Assembly (NCBI GenBank): GCA_963579025.1
Contig: CAUZFZ010000134.1
Location: 1-30,969, forward strand
Source of the DNA: CAUZFZ01 sp963579025
GTDB taxonomy: Bacteria; Planctomycetota; Planctomycetia; Planctomycetales; Planctomycetaceae
Direction of reading: 5' to 3'
Length of the DNA: 30,969 nucleotides
Both the position numbers and the translations under genes were made by a program. This document shows, piece by piece, positions 7,865-16,697 of the stretch. The notes below the pieces were generated by a model. It had not been told where the DNA came from. It did not search any database and saw only the letters and a list, made by a program, of their open reading frames with translations. Positions within the stretch are counted from its first letter, which is position 1; each line of letters opens with the position of its first letter.

Positions 7865-10800
7865 ATGTTTCGCTACTGTGCCCTCGTATTCATCCTGCTG
7901 TCCCCTGGCTTTGTCGCCGCCCAGTCGACCCTGGAACAACAACTGCTCGCCGTGCCGGTTGCTGAACTCGTCAGCGCGGCTCGCGAGGCGGGCGACGCCA
8001 AACGCGGTGCGGTTGTCTTCTATCAGCCGTACATGGCCTGCCGGAAATGCCATGCGGTTACCGGAAAATCACCGCTTGGTCCGAAGCTCTCGGAGAAACG
8101 AGACAACGTCACCGACGAGTTTCTCGTCGAGTCGCTGCTCACTCCATCAAAGGTGATCCGCAAGGGTTTTCAGACCGTCATCGTTGTGACAAACGACGGG
8201 AAATCGATTACGGGACTGCTCGTGAAAGAGACTCCGGATTCGGTCGTGCTGCGTGAGGGACGACCGGACGGCAAGCTGATCACAATCTCCAGGGACGACA
8301 TCGATAGCCAGGTGGCAAGCCCGACGTCGATCATGCCGAAGGGCCAGGTCAACCAGATGACCAGTCGGCAGCAATTCCTCGATCTGGTGCGTTATCTGAT
8401 CGAGGTCCGCGACGGTGGCCCCCTGAAAGCGAAGGAACTCGAGCCGGCACCGCAGCTCTACCAGATACGGATCCCTGAATACGAAAAGACGATCGACCAC
8501 GCCGGGATGATTGCCAGCCTCGATCAGGGCGCGTTCAAACGCGGTGAGGCCATCTACAACCGGCTGTGCATCAACTGTCACGGGACGCACGACCAGCCGG
8601 GTTCGTTGCCGACATCGCCGCGATTTGCCAGCGGGAAATTCCGGAACGGCAGCGACCCGTTCACGATGTATCAGACGCTGACGCGCGGCTTCGGAATGAT
8701 GGTCGCTCAGACATGGATGGTGCCGCAGCAGAAATATGACGTCGTGCATTATGTCCGTGAGGCGTACCTCAAGAGCCACAACCCGACTCAGCAGTTCAAC
8801 GTAACCGACAAGTATTTGGCGGGATTGCCGAAAGGCGACTCGCGCGGCCCGAAGCCGAGGAACATCGAGCTGTGGGCCAACATGAATTATGGCGACAGCC
8901 TGATCAACACGTACGAATTCGGAAACGACGGTTCCAACTTCGCCTACAAAGGCATCGCGACACGAGTTGATCCGGGACCGGGCGGAGTTTCACGCGGTTC
9001 GGCCTGGATGATCTTTGATCACGACACGCTGCGAGTTTCGGCTGCCTGGACCGGTAAAGGCTTCATCGACTGGCAAGGTATCCACTTCAACGGCCGACAC
9101 GGCATTCATCCGCGGCTGGTTGGTGACGTGCACTTTGCCAACCCATCCGGTCCTGGCTGGGCCGATCCGGAGACGGGCAGTTTTGATGACCCGCGCATCG
9201 TCGGTCGCGATGGCCGTCGCTACGGACCTTTGCCGCGTAAGTGGGCGCACTACAAAGGTCTGTATTACCACGGACAGCAACGCATCATCGATTACACAGT
9301 GGGCTCGACCCGCATCCTCGAAATGCCGCGGCTGGCCATGTCGCAGGACATGCCCGTCTTTGTTCGCTCGTTCAACATCGGACCGAGAGACCGGGACCTC
9401 ACCCTGCAGGTCGCCCGCAGTGCTACACCGGGCAATGTGCTGACCGAAATCGCGACGGAAGGCGGCGCCGTGGTATTCGGGCCGCCAGCTAGCGGGCAGC
9501 CCGCACCATCCGCCGCAAAACTGGCATTCAATGGATCAACCTTCGCGGAAGTTAAAACCGGAAAAGACTTTGAAGTTCGCAGCCAGGACTTCACCGTGAC
9601 GGCCCGCATCCGCACGAAATCAGGCGGGACAATCCTCAGCAAGACCGAACGCGGACCCAAATGGGTTCCCGGAGGAAGGACATTGTTCGTCCGCGGCGGC
9701 CGGCTGAGCTTCGACATCGGCTGGGTCGGTGTCGCAAACTCAACCGCCCGAGTCGACGACGGCCAGTGGCACGACGTCGCCGCCACCTGGGACGCGAAAA
9801 CACAACAGGTTCGACTGTTCGTCGACGGCAAACAGAGCGGCAGCAAAGTTCTGAATGACGATCAGAAAACCGGCAAACATGTCCTCCGCATTGGATTCAC
9901 AAACCCCAACTTCCCGCAGCCGAAGTCGTTTTTTGACGGAGACCTGCAGGACGTGCGGTTCTACCAGCGTCAACTGTCTGCCGACGAGTTAAGCGGTTCC
10001 GACAAACTGCCGGCCGACGCATCACTGTCCGGACACTGGGCGCTGACGGGTCTACACGAAGGCAATGCCAAGGACTCATCGGGCAAAGGACGAGACGCTC
10101 AGGTGATTCAGGGCGAGTCCGTGAAGCAGCATTCCGGCGCCACTCTTGCCGCCGGACTGCTGCCAGGCGTTGCGGGCGTTGCCTGGGACGCGGATGCCCG
10201 AAACGCACTCCTGCTGACAATTCCGGCCGGGAGGGAACTGCTTAAGTTTTCACTCTGGACTGCCGGTGTCGAGGACGAAGTCGGTCTGGTCGACATCGAA
10301 ACGCCCGACATCGATCTGTCCGCGTTGACACAAGGTGGCCCGACTCGCTGGCCGCAGAAGCTTACGACCGTGGCGGAGCTGGGTGACGGCAAATCACCAT
10401 ACACCGTCGACGTGCTGACGCGTCCCGCGAGCAATCCGTGGCTGGCCCAGGTCCGCTTGACCGGTTTCGATTTCTACCCAGACGGCGATCGCATGGCTGT
10501 GTGTTCGTGGGACGGCGACGTCTGGCTCGTGTCGGGACTGAGTGGACTCGACGAAACGTCCGAAGCTGTGCCCCCGCAGCTGGTCTGGCAGCGGATCGCC
10601 AGCGGCCTGTTTCAACCGCTGGGACTCAAACTGGTCGACGGAAAGATTCATGTCACGTGTCGGGACCAGCTCGTCATCCTCCACGACCTCAACGGAGACG
10701 GCGAAACCGATTACTACGAAAATTTCAACAACGACCACCAGGTCACCGAGCACTTCCACGAATTCGCGATGGGCCTGCAGACAGACGACGCAGGAAACTT

Positions 10801-11755
10801 CTACTATGCCAAGTCGGCGCGTCACGCTCTGAAGGCGGTCGTGCCTCACCACGGCACGCTGCTGCGAGTCAGCAAGGACGGCTCACGCACCGACATCATC
10901 GCCAACGGTTTTCGCGCGGCGAACGGCGTGTGTCTGAATCCGGACGGATCGTTCATCGTCACCGACCAGGAAGGACACTGGAATCCCAAAAACCGCATCA
11001 ATTGGGTGCGTGTGAACGACGACGGCTCGCCACGTTTTTATGGCAACATGTTTGGCTATCACGACGTCACGGACGCGGCGGACTCGGCAATGGATCAGCC
11101 TCTGTGCTGGATCACCAATGCATTCGATCGCTCGCCGGCCGAACTGTTGTGGGTCGAAAGCGATCGCTGGGGACCGCTGAAAGGCTCGCTGCTGAATCTG
11201 TCTTACGGTTACGGAAAGGTCTATGTCGTTCCGCACGAGGAAGTGAATGGCCAAATGCAGGGCGGCATGTGCGCGTTGCCGCTGCCTCAGTTCCCGACGG
11301 GCACGATTCGCGGGCGTTTCCATCCAGGCGACGGCCAGCTTTACACATGCGGCATGTTCGCCTGGGCCGGAAGTCAGAATCAGCCCGGTGGTCTGTATCG
11401 CATTCGCTACACCAAAAAGCCCGTGCATCTGCCCGTCGGCCTGCAGGCCACGAAGCAGGGCATGCGGGTGACTTTCACAAGTGCGGTGGATCCCAAGTCT
11501 GCCGGGAACATCGAAAACTACGCCGTGAAAGTCTGGGACCTGAAGCGCACGGCAAATTACGGCTCAAAACACTACAACGAGCGACCACTTAAGGTCACTG
11601 CCGCGAAGGTCTCGTCCGATGGTCTGTCTGTTGAACTGGTCATGCCCGACATCGCACCGACGTGGAGCATGGAGATTCGCTACCTGCTGAAGTCTGCAGA
11701 CGGCAAACCGTTTGACGGCGTGATTCACAACACAGTGCATCATCTTGGCGAGTAG
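7865..11755 (+). CDS. Secreted multi-domain c-type cytochrome with LamG and beta-propeller domains
   Basis: A 1296-residue exported protein. The ATG at 7865 opens a clear signal peptide (MFRYCALVFILLSPGFVAAQ) and has GGAG six bases upstream; a TTG at 7826 is possible but unlikely. Domains in order: a Pirellula/Verrucomicrobium-type haem-binding domain (about 45-180) with CRKCH at 59-63 and a possible axial Met in SIMPKG; a second cytochrome c domain with CINCH at 235-239; a DUF6797-like region (about 340-540); a LamG/concanavalin-like domain (about 550-710); and a PQQ-dehydrogenase-like beta propeller (about 855-1185) with several acidic DGDG-type loops. Related proteins are thought to oxidise sugars or polysaccharide fragments in the periplasm and pass electrons to the haems. 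The exact substrate is unknown. Codon use is uniform across the fusion. Confidence 0.88.
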   Translation: MFRYCALVFILLSPGFVAAQSTLEQQLLAVPVAELVSAAREAGDAKRGAVVFYQPYMACRKCHAVTGKSPLGPKLSEKRDNVTDEFLVESLLTPSKVIRKGFQTVIVVTNDGKSITGLLVKETPDSVVLREGRPDGKLITISRDDIDSQVASPTSIMPKGQVNQMTSRQQFLDLVRYLIEVRDGGPLKAKELEPAPQLYQIRIPEYEKTIDHAGMIASLDQGAFKRGEAIYNRLCINCHGTHDQPGSLPTSPRFASGKFRNGSDPFTMYQTLTRGFGMMVAQTWMVPQQKYDVVHYVREAYLKSHNPTQQFNVTDKYLAGLPKGDSRGPKPRNIELWANMNYGDSLINTYEFGNDGSNFAYKGIATRVDPGPGGVSRGSAWMIFDHDTLRVSAAWTGKGFIDWQGIHFNGRHGIHPRLVGDVHFANPSGPGWADPETGSFDDPRIVGRDGRRYGPLPRKWAHYKGLYYHGQQRIIDYTVGSTRILEMPRLAMSQDMPVFVRSFNIGPRDRDLTLQVARSATPGNVLTEIATEGGAVVFGPPASGQPAPSAAKLAFNGSTFAEVKTGKDFEVRSQDFTVTARIRTKSGGTILSKTERGPKWVPGGRTLFVRGGRLSFDIGWVGVANSTARVDDGQWHDVAATWDAKTQQVRLFVDGKQSGSKVLNDDQKTGKHVLRIGFTNPNFPQPKSFFDGDLQDVRFYQRQLSADELSGSDKLPADASLSGHWALTGLHEGNAKDSSGKGRDAQVIQGESVKQHSGATLAAGLLPGVAGVAWDADARNALLLTIPAGRELLKFSLWTAGVEDEVGLVDIETPDIDLSALTQGGPTRWPQKLTTVAELGDGKSPYTVDVLTRPASNPWLAQVRLTGFDFYPDGDRMAVCSWDGDVWLVSGLSGLDETSEAVPPQLVWQRIASGLFQPLGLKLVDGKIHVTCRDQLVILHDLNGDGETDYYENFNNDHQVTEHFHEFAMGLQTDDAGNFYYAKSARHALKAVVPHHGTLLRVSKDGSRTDIIANGFRAANGVCLNPDGSFIVTDQEGHWNPKNRINWVRVNDDGSPRFYGNMFGYHDVTDAADSAMDQPLCWITNAFDRSPAELLWVESDRWGPLKGSLLNLSYGYGKVYVVPHEEVNGQMQGGMCALPLPQFPTGTIRGRFHPGDGQLYTCGMFAWAGSQNQPGGLYRIRYTKKPVHLPVGLQATKQGMRVTFTSAVDPKSAGNIENYAVKVWDLKRTANYGSKHYNERPLKVTAAKVSSDGLSVELVMPDIAPTWSMEIRYLLKSADGKPFDGVIHNTVHHLGE

Positions 11756-11759
11756 GTTT

Positions 11760-11865
11760 GTAGTAACCGCATTTATGCGGTTCTTCTCGCGTCGAGCGTG
11801 GTGGTTTGCCTGGTTGGCTGATTATCGTTGGCCGCGCGACCGAACCCGATGAATCGGGTTACTAC
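11760..11865. repeat. Nested palindromic element between convergent genes (probable bidirectional terminator)
   Basis: The element is bounded by GTAGTAACC (11760-11768) and its exact complement GGTTACTAC (11857-11865). Inside are two perfect hairpins: AACCGCAT-TT-ATGCGGTT (11765-11782) and AACCCGAT-GA-ATCGGGTT (11843-11860). It sits immediately after the haem-protein stop codon, facing the end of the LarA-like gene. The nested design, with two local stems that compete with one long-range stem, looks like a REP/BIME-type unit. Termination in both directions is inferred. Confidence 0.7.
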
Positions 11866-11909
11866 GAACGGCTTGAGATGATTCTCGCGGTGTTTTGTGA
11901 CGGCATGGC

Positions 11910-13145
11910 TCAATCCACGATTCCAAATGTGTGCTGAGCCGATCCGATGAACGCGCACGATTCGCTCGATTCAACGATCCGGGCGACTTCTACTGCGTCT
12001 TCCAGCGGATACATAAAGAGGTCTTCGACGAGCCCACTGTCGAGGTCGCTGAGCAGAAACAGTCGAGCCCAGCTCGCGGCACCGGCGAGCTGGGTCGCGG
12101 GAATCAGGTCCGCCGGACTATCGGTTCTCAATCGCTGGAGGCTGTCGGCCGGCTCTTCACATTGACGCAACAGACTCACGCCGTCGCCAGGCGCTTCGGA
12201 CAATTCCGAGAGAATGACAATGCGTCCGTCTGGATTCACGAGTTGACGCGCCGTTGCCATTGCCTGACCGAGCTGCGACCAGCCATGTCCGCAAGTGTCG
12301 TTCGACACGGCAACGATGACGGTTTCGACGCGTTCGGGCATCGAGATCATCCACTGATCGTCGAGTTGTTCGCGACAGCGTTCGAGCACGGCCTCAAGAC
12401 TGCCGGCGAGCGCGCCCGTGATTCCACTCGAACCAGCGGCGATGACCTGGACGCAAAACTGAATCCCCATCAGCCAGGCGATTTCATCGACAAGCTGCCG
12501 CAGGGGGCGCTGGTCGCTCGGGCCAAGTTCCGTGTGTCCCTGTCCGATCGCTGAACGCATGGCATCGACAGTCGACAGACCGGGATACAGCACACTGGTC
12601 GTACCGCGATAACCGAGCAGCGGATCAAACGCCGTGACGCCAACGGGAATGACAACATCAGCATCAACCAGCTCACGGGCCAGGTAAATTGCCGCGCCAC
12701 TGGATGTTGTTGCGACATAACTGCAACAGTTTTCCGCCGTTGGATCGTGGACTCGCCACGCTACAGTGTCGCGGGCCGCGTCCGGCAGTTTTTTTCGTGG
12801 ATCACTCGGCGGACGGCCGCTGATGCTGGCTGGCTGCAGGATCGTGACGCGGTCCGGTCGGATCTCGCGGCGTTCCAGCCAGGCCCACATGCCGCAAATG
12901 ATGTCAGCCGCGCAGGGCGTGTCGCGATCGAGGGCGATGACCACGCGATCGTCTGGAACCAGGGCCTGATCCAATGTCGGCAGATCAATTGGCGACGCCA
13001 GAGCGGCGGCGATCAGACCGGCCGCATCCGGATGCGGCTGCGGACCCGGGCGAAATACGGCCACGCGATCGGCATCTATTTCGATTGAGAACTCGCCCGA
13101 ATCGCCATACTTGAGGTTTACGGGGATGGATTGTTGCAATGCCAC
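11910..13145 (-). CDS. LarA-like protein (DUF2088, lactate racemase family), catalytic residues diverged
   Basis: A 411-residue protein that aligns by eye with the nickel-dependent lactate racemase (LarA) family. It has the N-terminal segment DDRVVIALDRDTPCAADI (about 65-82) and the central HDP plus GYRGTTSVLYPG region. In LarA the cofactor is held by a lysine in a Y-x-N-K segment and the nickel by a histidine in a G-x-x-PH segment. Here the matching stretches read YLARE and GVTAFDPLLGY, with neither residue in place. It may bind another cofactor or act on another substrate. No larB, larC or larE homologue is in the window. The start is GTG at 13145 with no strong ribosome site. Confidence 0.75.
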   Translation of the reverse strand: MALQQSIPVNLKYGDSGEFSIEIDADRVAVFRPGPQPHPDAAGLIAAALASPIDLPTLDQALVPDDRVVIALDRDTPCAADIICGMWAWLERREIRPDRVTILQPASISGRPPSDPRKKLPDAARDTVAWRVHDPTAENCCSYVATTSSGAAIYLARELVDADVVIPVGVTAFDPLLGYRGTTSVLYPGLSTVDAMRSAIGQGHTELGPSDQRPLRQLVDEIAWLMGIQFCVQVIAAGSSGITGALAGSLEAVLERCREQLDDQWMISMPERVETVIVAVSNDTCGHGWSQLGQAMATARQLVNPDGRIVILSELSEAPGDGVSLLRQCEEPADSLQRLRTDSPADLIPATQLAGAASWARLFLLSDLDSGLVEDLFMYPLEDAVEVARIVESSESCAFIGSAQHTFGIVD

Positions 13146-13277
13146 GGTTTCAGGCCGCCTGTTTGTTGTGATCGATCGGATTGATCCCAGAATCAGTTGG
13201 GCTCAGCGTAGAGCGAAATCTTACTTACTATGCGGATCGAGCGGCCAGCAACGGACCAATTCGGGAGATAAGCGGTC

Positions 13278-13562
13278 ATGGACGAGATCCGAACTGAGAA
13301 ACGGTCAGTTAGAGGGGCCATCTTTTCCGTCGTGATTCTGGCGATTCTTTATCCGCTCAGCATCGCGCCGGTGCAGGCTGTGATGTACCGCGGCTGGTTG
13401 CCGGGCGACTACTGGCGTGATTGCCACGCGTACGTTCCACTGGTGGAAGCGGCTGAAATGGCTCCAGACTCCATCGGAAAACTGCTAGAGTTCTACGCCT
13501 CAGTGCTGCTGCCGAGAGATGTTGTTCTGAATTTATATCGAAGGCATGGTGCTGTCATCTGA
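13278..13562 (+). CDS. Small membrane-anchored hypothetical protein
   Basis: A 94-residue protein I do not recognise. Residues about 12-34 (AIFSVVILAILYPLSIAPVQ) form one hydrophobic stretch, either an uncleaved anchor or a signal peptide. The rest is a short soluble part with aromatic residues (YRGWLPGDYWRDCHAY) and one Cys. GGGAG lies about nine bases before the ATG. The ECF sigma gene begins about 30 bases after its stop, so the two are probably co-transcribed. That makes a role linked to the sigma factor possible, but it does not look like a standard anti-sigma factor. Confidence 0.65.
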   Translation: MDEIRTEKRSVRGAIFSVVILAILYPLSIAPVQAVMYRGWLPGDYWRDCHAYVPLVEAAEMAPDSIGKLLEFYASVLLPRDVVLNLYRRHGAVI

Positions 13563-13592
13563 CCACCTGCTTCAGCTGCGAAAGCGACGCAC

Positions 13593-14198
13593 GTGCCGGA
13601 AGAGCTGAACGAAGACGATCAGTTAATGGTCCGCCTGCAGGAAGGTGACGCCAGTGCGTTCGACGAACTTGTCGATCGGCACCAAGGCCCGCTATTCGGC
13701 TTCTTCCTGAAGAACACGCGGGACCGGCAACTCTCCGAAGACCTCTCGCAGGAGGTCATGCTGCGTGTCCATCGCATGTTCTGGGATTACCTCCCGGTCG
13801 GACGCTTCAAGGGCTGGATATTCCGCATCGCCCGCAATTTGCTGATCGACAATGTGCGCCGCCGCTCGCATGACTGTCTGGTCAAGGCGGTCAAAGGCAA
13901 GTTCGAAGACGAAACGGACATCCTGCAGAATGTTGCCGGTTCCGTGCTGACTCCCGAGCAGCGAGTTGACCACGGCGAGCTGGCGGAACTTGTCGATGCT
14001 CTGCTGGACGATCTTCCAGAGGAACAGAGGCTGACATTTACATTGCACCACTTTGGCGGACTCTCACTTCCGGAAGTCGCTGAAGTCCTGGATACGTCGG
14101 TGCCGACGACCAAGAGCCGGCTGCGGCTGGCTCGTGAAAAACTGAGCGATCGATTGTTGCAGCGAGGCATTTTCAACCCGCACGAACCTGATGACTGA
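13593..14198 (+). CDS. ECF-family RNA polymerase sigma factor
   Basis: A 201-residue sigma-70 family factor of the extracytoplasmic-function type. Region 2 spans about residues 20-90: FDELVDRHQGPLFGFFLK, the core-binding LSEDLSQEVMLRVHR, and FKGWIFRIARNLLIDNVRRR for the -10 contact. Region 4 (about 130-190) includes LDDLPEEQRLTFTLHHFGG and the helix-turn-helix LSLPEVAEVLDTSVPTTKSRLRLAREKL. It would direct polymerase to a stress or surface regulon. The start is GTG at 13593; a later ATG at 13626 would trim the N-terminus. A small membrane protein lies just upstream and a PspA-like gene about 115 bases downstream. No typical zinc-finger anti-sigma gene is adjacent. Confidence 0.9.
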   Translation: MPEELNEDDQLMVRLQEGDASAFDELVDRHQGPLFGFFLKNTRDRQLSEDLSQEVMLRVHRMFWDYLPVGRFKGWIFRIARNLLIDNVRRRSHDCLVKAVKGKFEDETDILQNVAGSVLTPEQRVDHGELAELVDALLDDLPEEQRLTFTLHHFGGLSLPEVAEVLDTSVPTTKSRLRLAREKLSDRLLQRGIFNPHEPDD

Positions 14199-14314
14199 TG
14201 CACGTCGTGTGTCGTGACAGGGGAACTTGAGTTTTCGAGACAACATCACCAATCCAGAATCAAGCCAGTGCGTTACGCGAGTGTGTAGTGACGCGGGACC
14301 TCGGGAGATGCGGC

Positions 14315-14857
14315 ATGGCCTACTTCAGCCGACTGACTGATATCGTGACCTGTAGCCTGACCAGATTGCTGGAAGAGGCGGACGATCCGCAGGCCGCTCT
14401 GCAGGAGATCATCGCCGAGATGGAGACCGGCCTGGCCGGGGCTCGTCGAAGCATGAAAACTGCGAAGGCGAATGAAGACCACAACCGAAATGAGGTCGAC
14501 GAACACAAGTCGAAGATCAGCTACTGGGACAGTCAGGCTCGCGAAGCCCTGCAGGGTGGGGCCGAGGATCAGGCCCGACTGGCTCTGGTTCGTAAGCGAG
14601 AAGCCGAGGACCTTGTTGCAGGCCTGGAAGAAGAACTGCGAGCCTCGCGCGACACCTGCGAACATCTGACTCGCACCTACCGTGCTCTGGAAGCGCGGCT
14701 CGCCGAGGCGCGGCGACGTCAGAACCCAGTCGATGGACAGGCACCGGATGGTGAAGCAGAACGCGAACCACAGCCGGCGTCCGAAGTAGATGCAACGGTG
14801 GCGTCCGAGATTGAAGACGAACTCGCGGCACTCAAACGCGAGATGGGGCAAAGCTGA
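14315..14857 (+). CDS. PspA/IM30-family phage-shock-like protein
   Basis: A 180-residue, almost wholly alpha-helical and highly charged protein. The N-terminus MAYFSRLTDIVTCSLTRLLE and the following DDPQAALQEIIAEMETGLAGA match the membrane-binding helix and first coiled-coil helix of PspA/IM30. These proteins form ESCRT-III-like assemblies that protect stressed inner membranes. Heptad-like helices continue to about residue 135, then a short acidic, Pro-containing tail ends in a further helix. It is somewhat shorter than E. coli PspA (about 222). GGGAG lies about nine bases before the ATG. Its place after an ECF sigma gene suggests control by that factor, but this is inference. Confidence 0.85.
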   Translation: MAYFSRLTDIVTCSLTRLLEEADDPQAALQEIIAEMETGLAGARRSMKTAKANEDHNRNEVDEHKSKISYWDSQAREALQGGAEDQARLALVRKREAEDLVAGLEEELRASRDTCEHLTRTYRALEARLAEARRRQNPVDGQAPDGEAEREPQPASEVDATVASEIEDELAALKREMGQS

Positions 14858-15267
14858 CGGCAGCCTCGTCGTGACTGTCGCGAGCAACGCGCTGACGAGT
14901 TCATACCAACACGTAAGAACTCTGTGGGTGCAAAGTGGAACACTGATCTTCGCTGATCATCACTAAACCAATCGGCGGAGATTAGTTGAACAGCGCCACC
15001 TTGGACTGCGGTGATGCATCACCGCTTTCCCATTTTCACCGCAGCGCAGGCGTTTCCGGCGATCCCGCACTTACGAGCCGGAGAGAATAAAGCGGCTACG
15101 CCGCGAATAGAGAATTTGAATGCGACGATGCATCGTCGCACTCCAGATGTGGCGCTGTCCAAATACAGCAGTTTACTTTAATGCGTGGTCATCGCCTGCA
15201 GCGCGAATCAGTGTCGCTGCCTCAGGCAATCGGAGTGTGCGTCGCCCACAGATACTGATGCCTGATG
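14858..15267. repeat. Gap between convergent genes with three perfect palindromes
   Basis: This 410-base gap holds no convincing gene. It contains a perfect 18-base palindrome GCGGTGATGCATCACCGC (15008-15025), a hairpin GCGGC-TAC-GCCGC (15092-15104), and a perfect 20-base palindrome TGCGACGATGCATCGTCGCA (15121-15140). The first and third share a GATGCATC core, suggesting two copies of one family. The stems may stop transcription from the PspA-like gene and from the opposing secreted-protein gene. Alternatively, perfect dyads of this kind could be protein-binding sites. Confidence 0.6.
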
Positions 15268-16635
15268 TTACTTTGCCGACTCGGATGCGGCAGCGTCATC
15301 GGTCGGCTGCTCCGTGTCTTCTTTGCTGTTGTCGGCAGCCGCGTCGTCGTTCGACTCCGGGTCGGCGTCGTTCGCAGCGGGTTCAGCCTTTTCCGGCTCA
15401 GGCTGCCAGGGATGTTCCTTCTCCCACTTCATCCAGAAATCGGGAGCAGTCGTGCTGCGCCACAATGCCAGGGCGTTGCCCACATGACTGTAGAACGTGT
15501 AGGACTCCATGATCTCTTCGTGCGTCTTCGACGTCGTGTTCTCGATGATCCAGTCGGCGGCTTTTTCGATCATCTCACGCGGTGGATGCAGATCGGGCGG
15601 AGCGATCGCGAGCCATTCCAGATGATGACCGGTCGCGATTACGTTTTGGTATTCCGGGTTGTCATCCGCCATCGACTCTTCACCGGTCGGCCAGGTGTAG
15701 GGCCAGTGACCGTCTTCAAACTGTGTGACCAGCAGGATGTCCCGTACCGACTTCAGATAGGCATAGGCCTCGGCCCGCACTTCGTCGGAGAGAATGCCTT
15801 CGCCCGTCTCGGCCTGGAAGCGGTCGTGCAGTCGAACCAGCACCATTAACGAGTACACGCGATGCGTGCCGCCGCAGACGCCGTACCGTTTTCCGCCGCG
15901 CATCTGACGTCGCGCGATCAGATCAAAGTTAAGTTTGCGGCCGTTGCCATTGGTCCATTCTTTTGTGGGCGCCAGCCACAGGCCGAATGCCATCGCGGAC
16001 CATTCGGTCTCGCGTTCGTCGAGCTGGAAGTCGTACATCGCCTGCTCGACGACGTCCTGCATTGTGGCGTTCGGACGCCCCGGCGTACGAACCGGGTGGT
16101 TTAGCGGAACGAGCGCTTCCGTCAGGCAGGCCAGCGTATGGTCATGATGGTACGACGCGCCCGCTTCGCGTCCCCAGCGGATGTAGACGCCCGTGTTGCG
16201 GTCTTCAAGCAGCGGTGGCGTGTCGACGCCCCACGAGAGCATGAACCGACCGTGATCGATCAGGAAGTCGCGCATGTCAGCGCCGGACATGGCCGAGGGG
16301 TCCTGGAATTCGGCGTTGGCGTGCCAGGTTCGCAGTGCATGCTCGATGTAATTCGGCTTCATTTTTGAAGGGTCGAATCGTGGCAGCATCTGCTTTAGCA
16401 CTGCTGCCAGTTCTTCGTCGCTGACGACACCCGGGTCGTCGTATTGCGGCGTGACAACGAGTGGCACGTTCCGAATGATTGACACCGGACGGTAGCTGGT
16501 CTCGCCGCTAACCAGTTCTCGCAGTTCTTCATGGGCATCATCCGACATGGTCGCCCATGCGGCGCCGAATGCGCCGAGCATAAGCAGCTGCACGGCAAGC
16601 ACTGAGACAATATTGGGTCCACGCATCTGAGCCAT
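15268..16635 (-). CDS. Secreted protein of unknown function, possible alpha/alpha-toroid fold
   Basis: A 455-residue protein with an N-terminal signal sequence (IVSVLAVQLLMLGAFGAAWA, about 9-28). The body is rich in Trp, Tyr and His, with helix-pair segments such as ASYHHDHTLACLTEALVPLN, QFEDGHWPYTWP and IATGHHLEWLAIAPP. This pattern resembles terpenoid-cyclase-like or other alpha/alpha-toroid proteins, but I cannot name a family. The last 50 residues are an acidic, Ala/Asp/Glu-rich low-complexity tail, probably disordered. GAGG lies about eight bases before the ATG at 16635. The gene follows the membrane-protein gene after a gap of about 62 bases, so co-transcription is possible. Confidence 0.7.
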   Translation of the reverse strand: MAQMRGPNIVSVLAVQLLMLGAFGAAWATMSDDAHEELRELVSGETSYRPVSIIRNVPLVVTPQYDDPGVVSDEELAAVLKQMLPRFDPSKMKPNYIEHALRTWHANAEFQDPSAMSGADMRDFLIDHGRFMLSWGVDTPPLLEDRNTGVYIRWGREAGASYHHDHTLACLTEALVPLNHPVRTPGRPNATMQDVVEQAMYDFQLDERETEWSAMAFGLWLAPTKEWTNGNGRKLNFDLIARRQMRGGKRYGVCGGTHRVYSLMVLVRLHDRFQAETGEGILSDEVRAEAYAYLKSVRDILLVTQFEDGHWPYTWPTGEESMADDNPEYQNVIATGHHLEWLAIAPPDLHPPREMIEKAADWIIENTTSKTHEEIMESYTFYSHVGNALALWRSTTAPDFWMKWEKEHPWQPEPEKAEPAANDADPESNDDAAADNSKEDTEQPTDDAAASESAK

Positions 16636-16697
16636 AATAGAAGCCTCGAAAAGGCGAAGAATTACTACTTATTGAACTGATGACTGTTCAAGACCCG

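Noticed and set aside
10438..11592. 384-codon frame overlapping the propeller domain of the haem protein
   Set aside because: Extremely Arg/Gly/Ser-rich, in the shifted frame of a strongly coding region.
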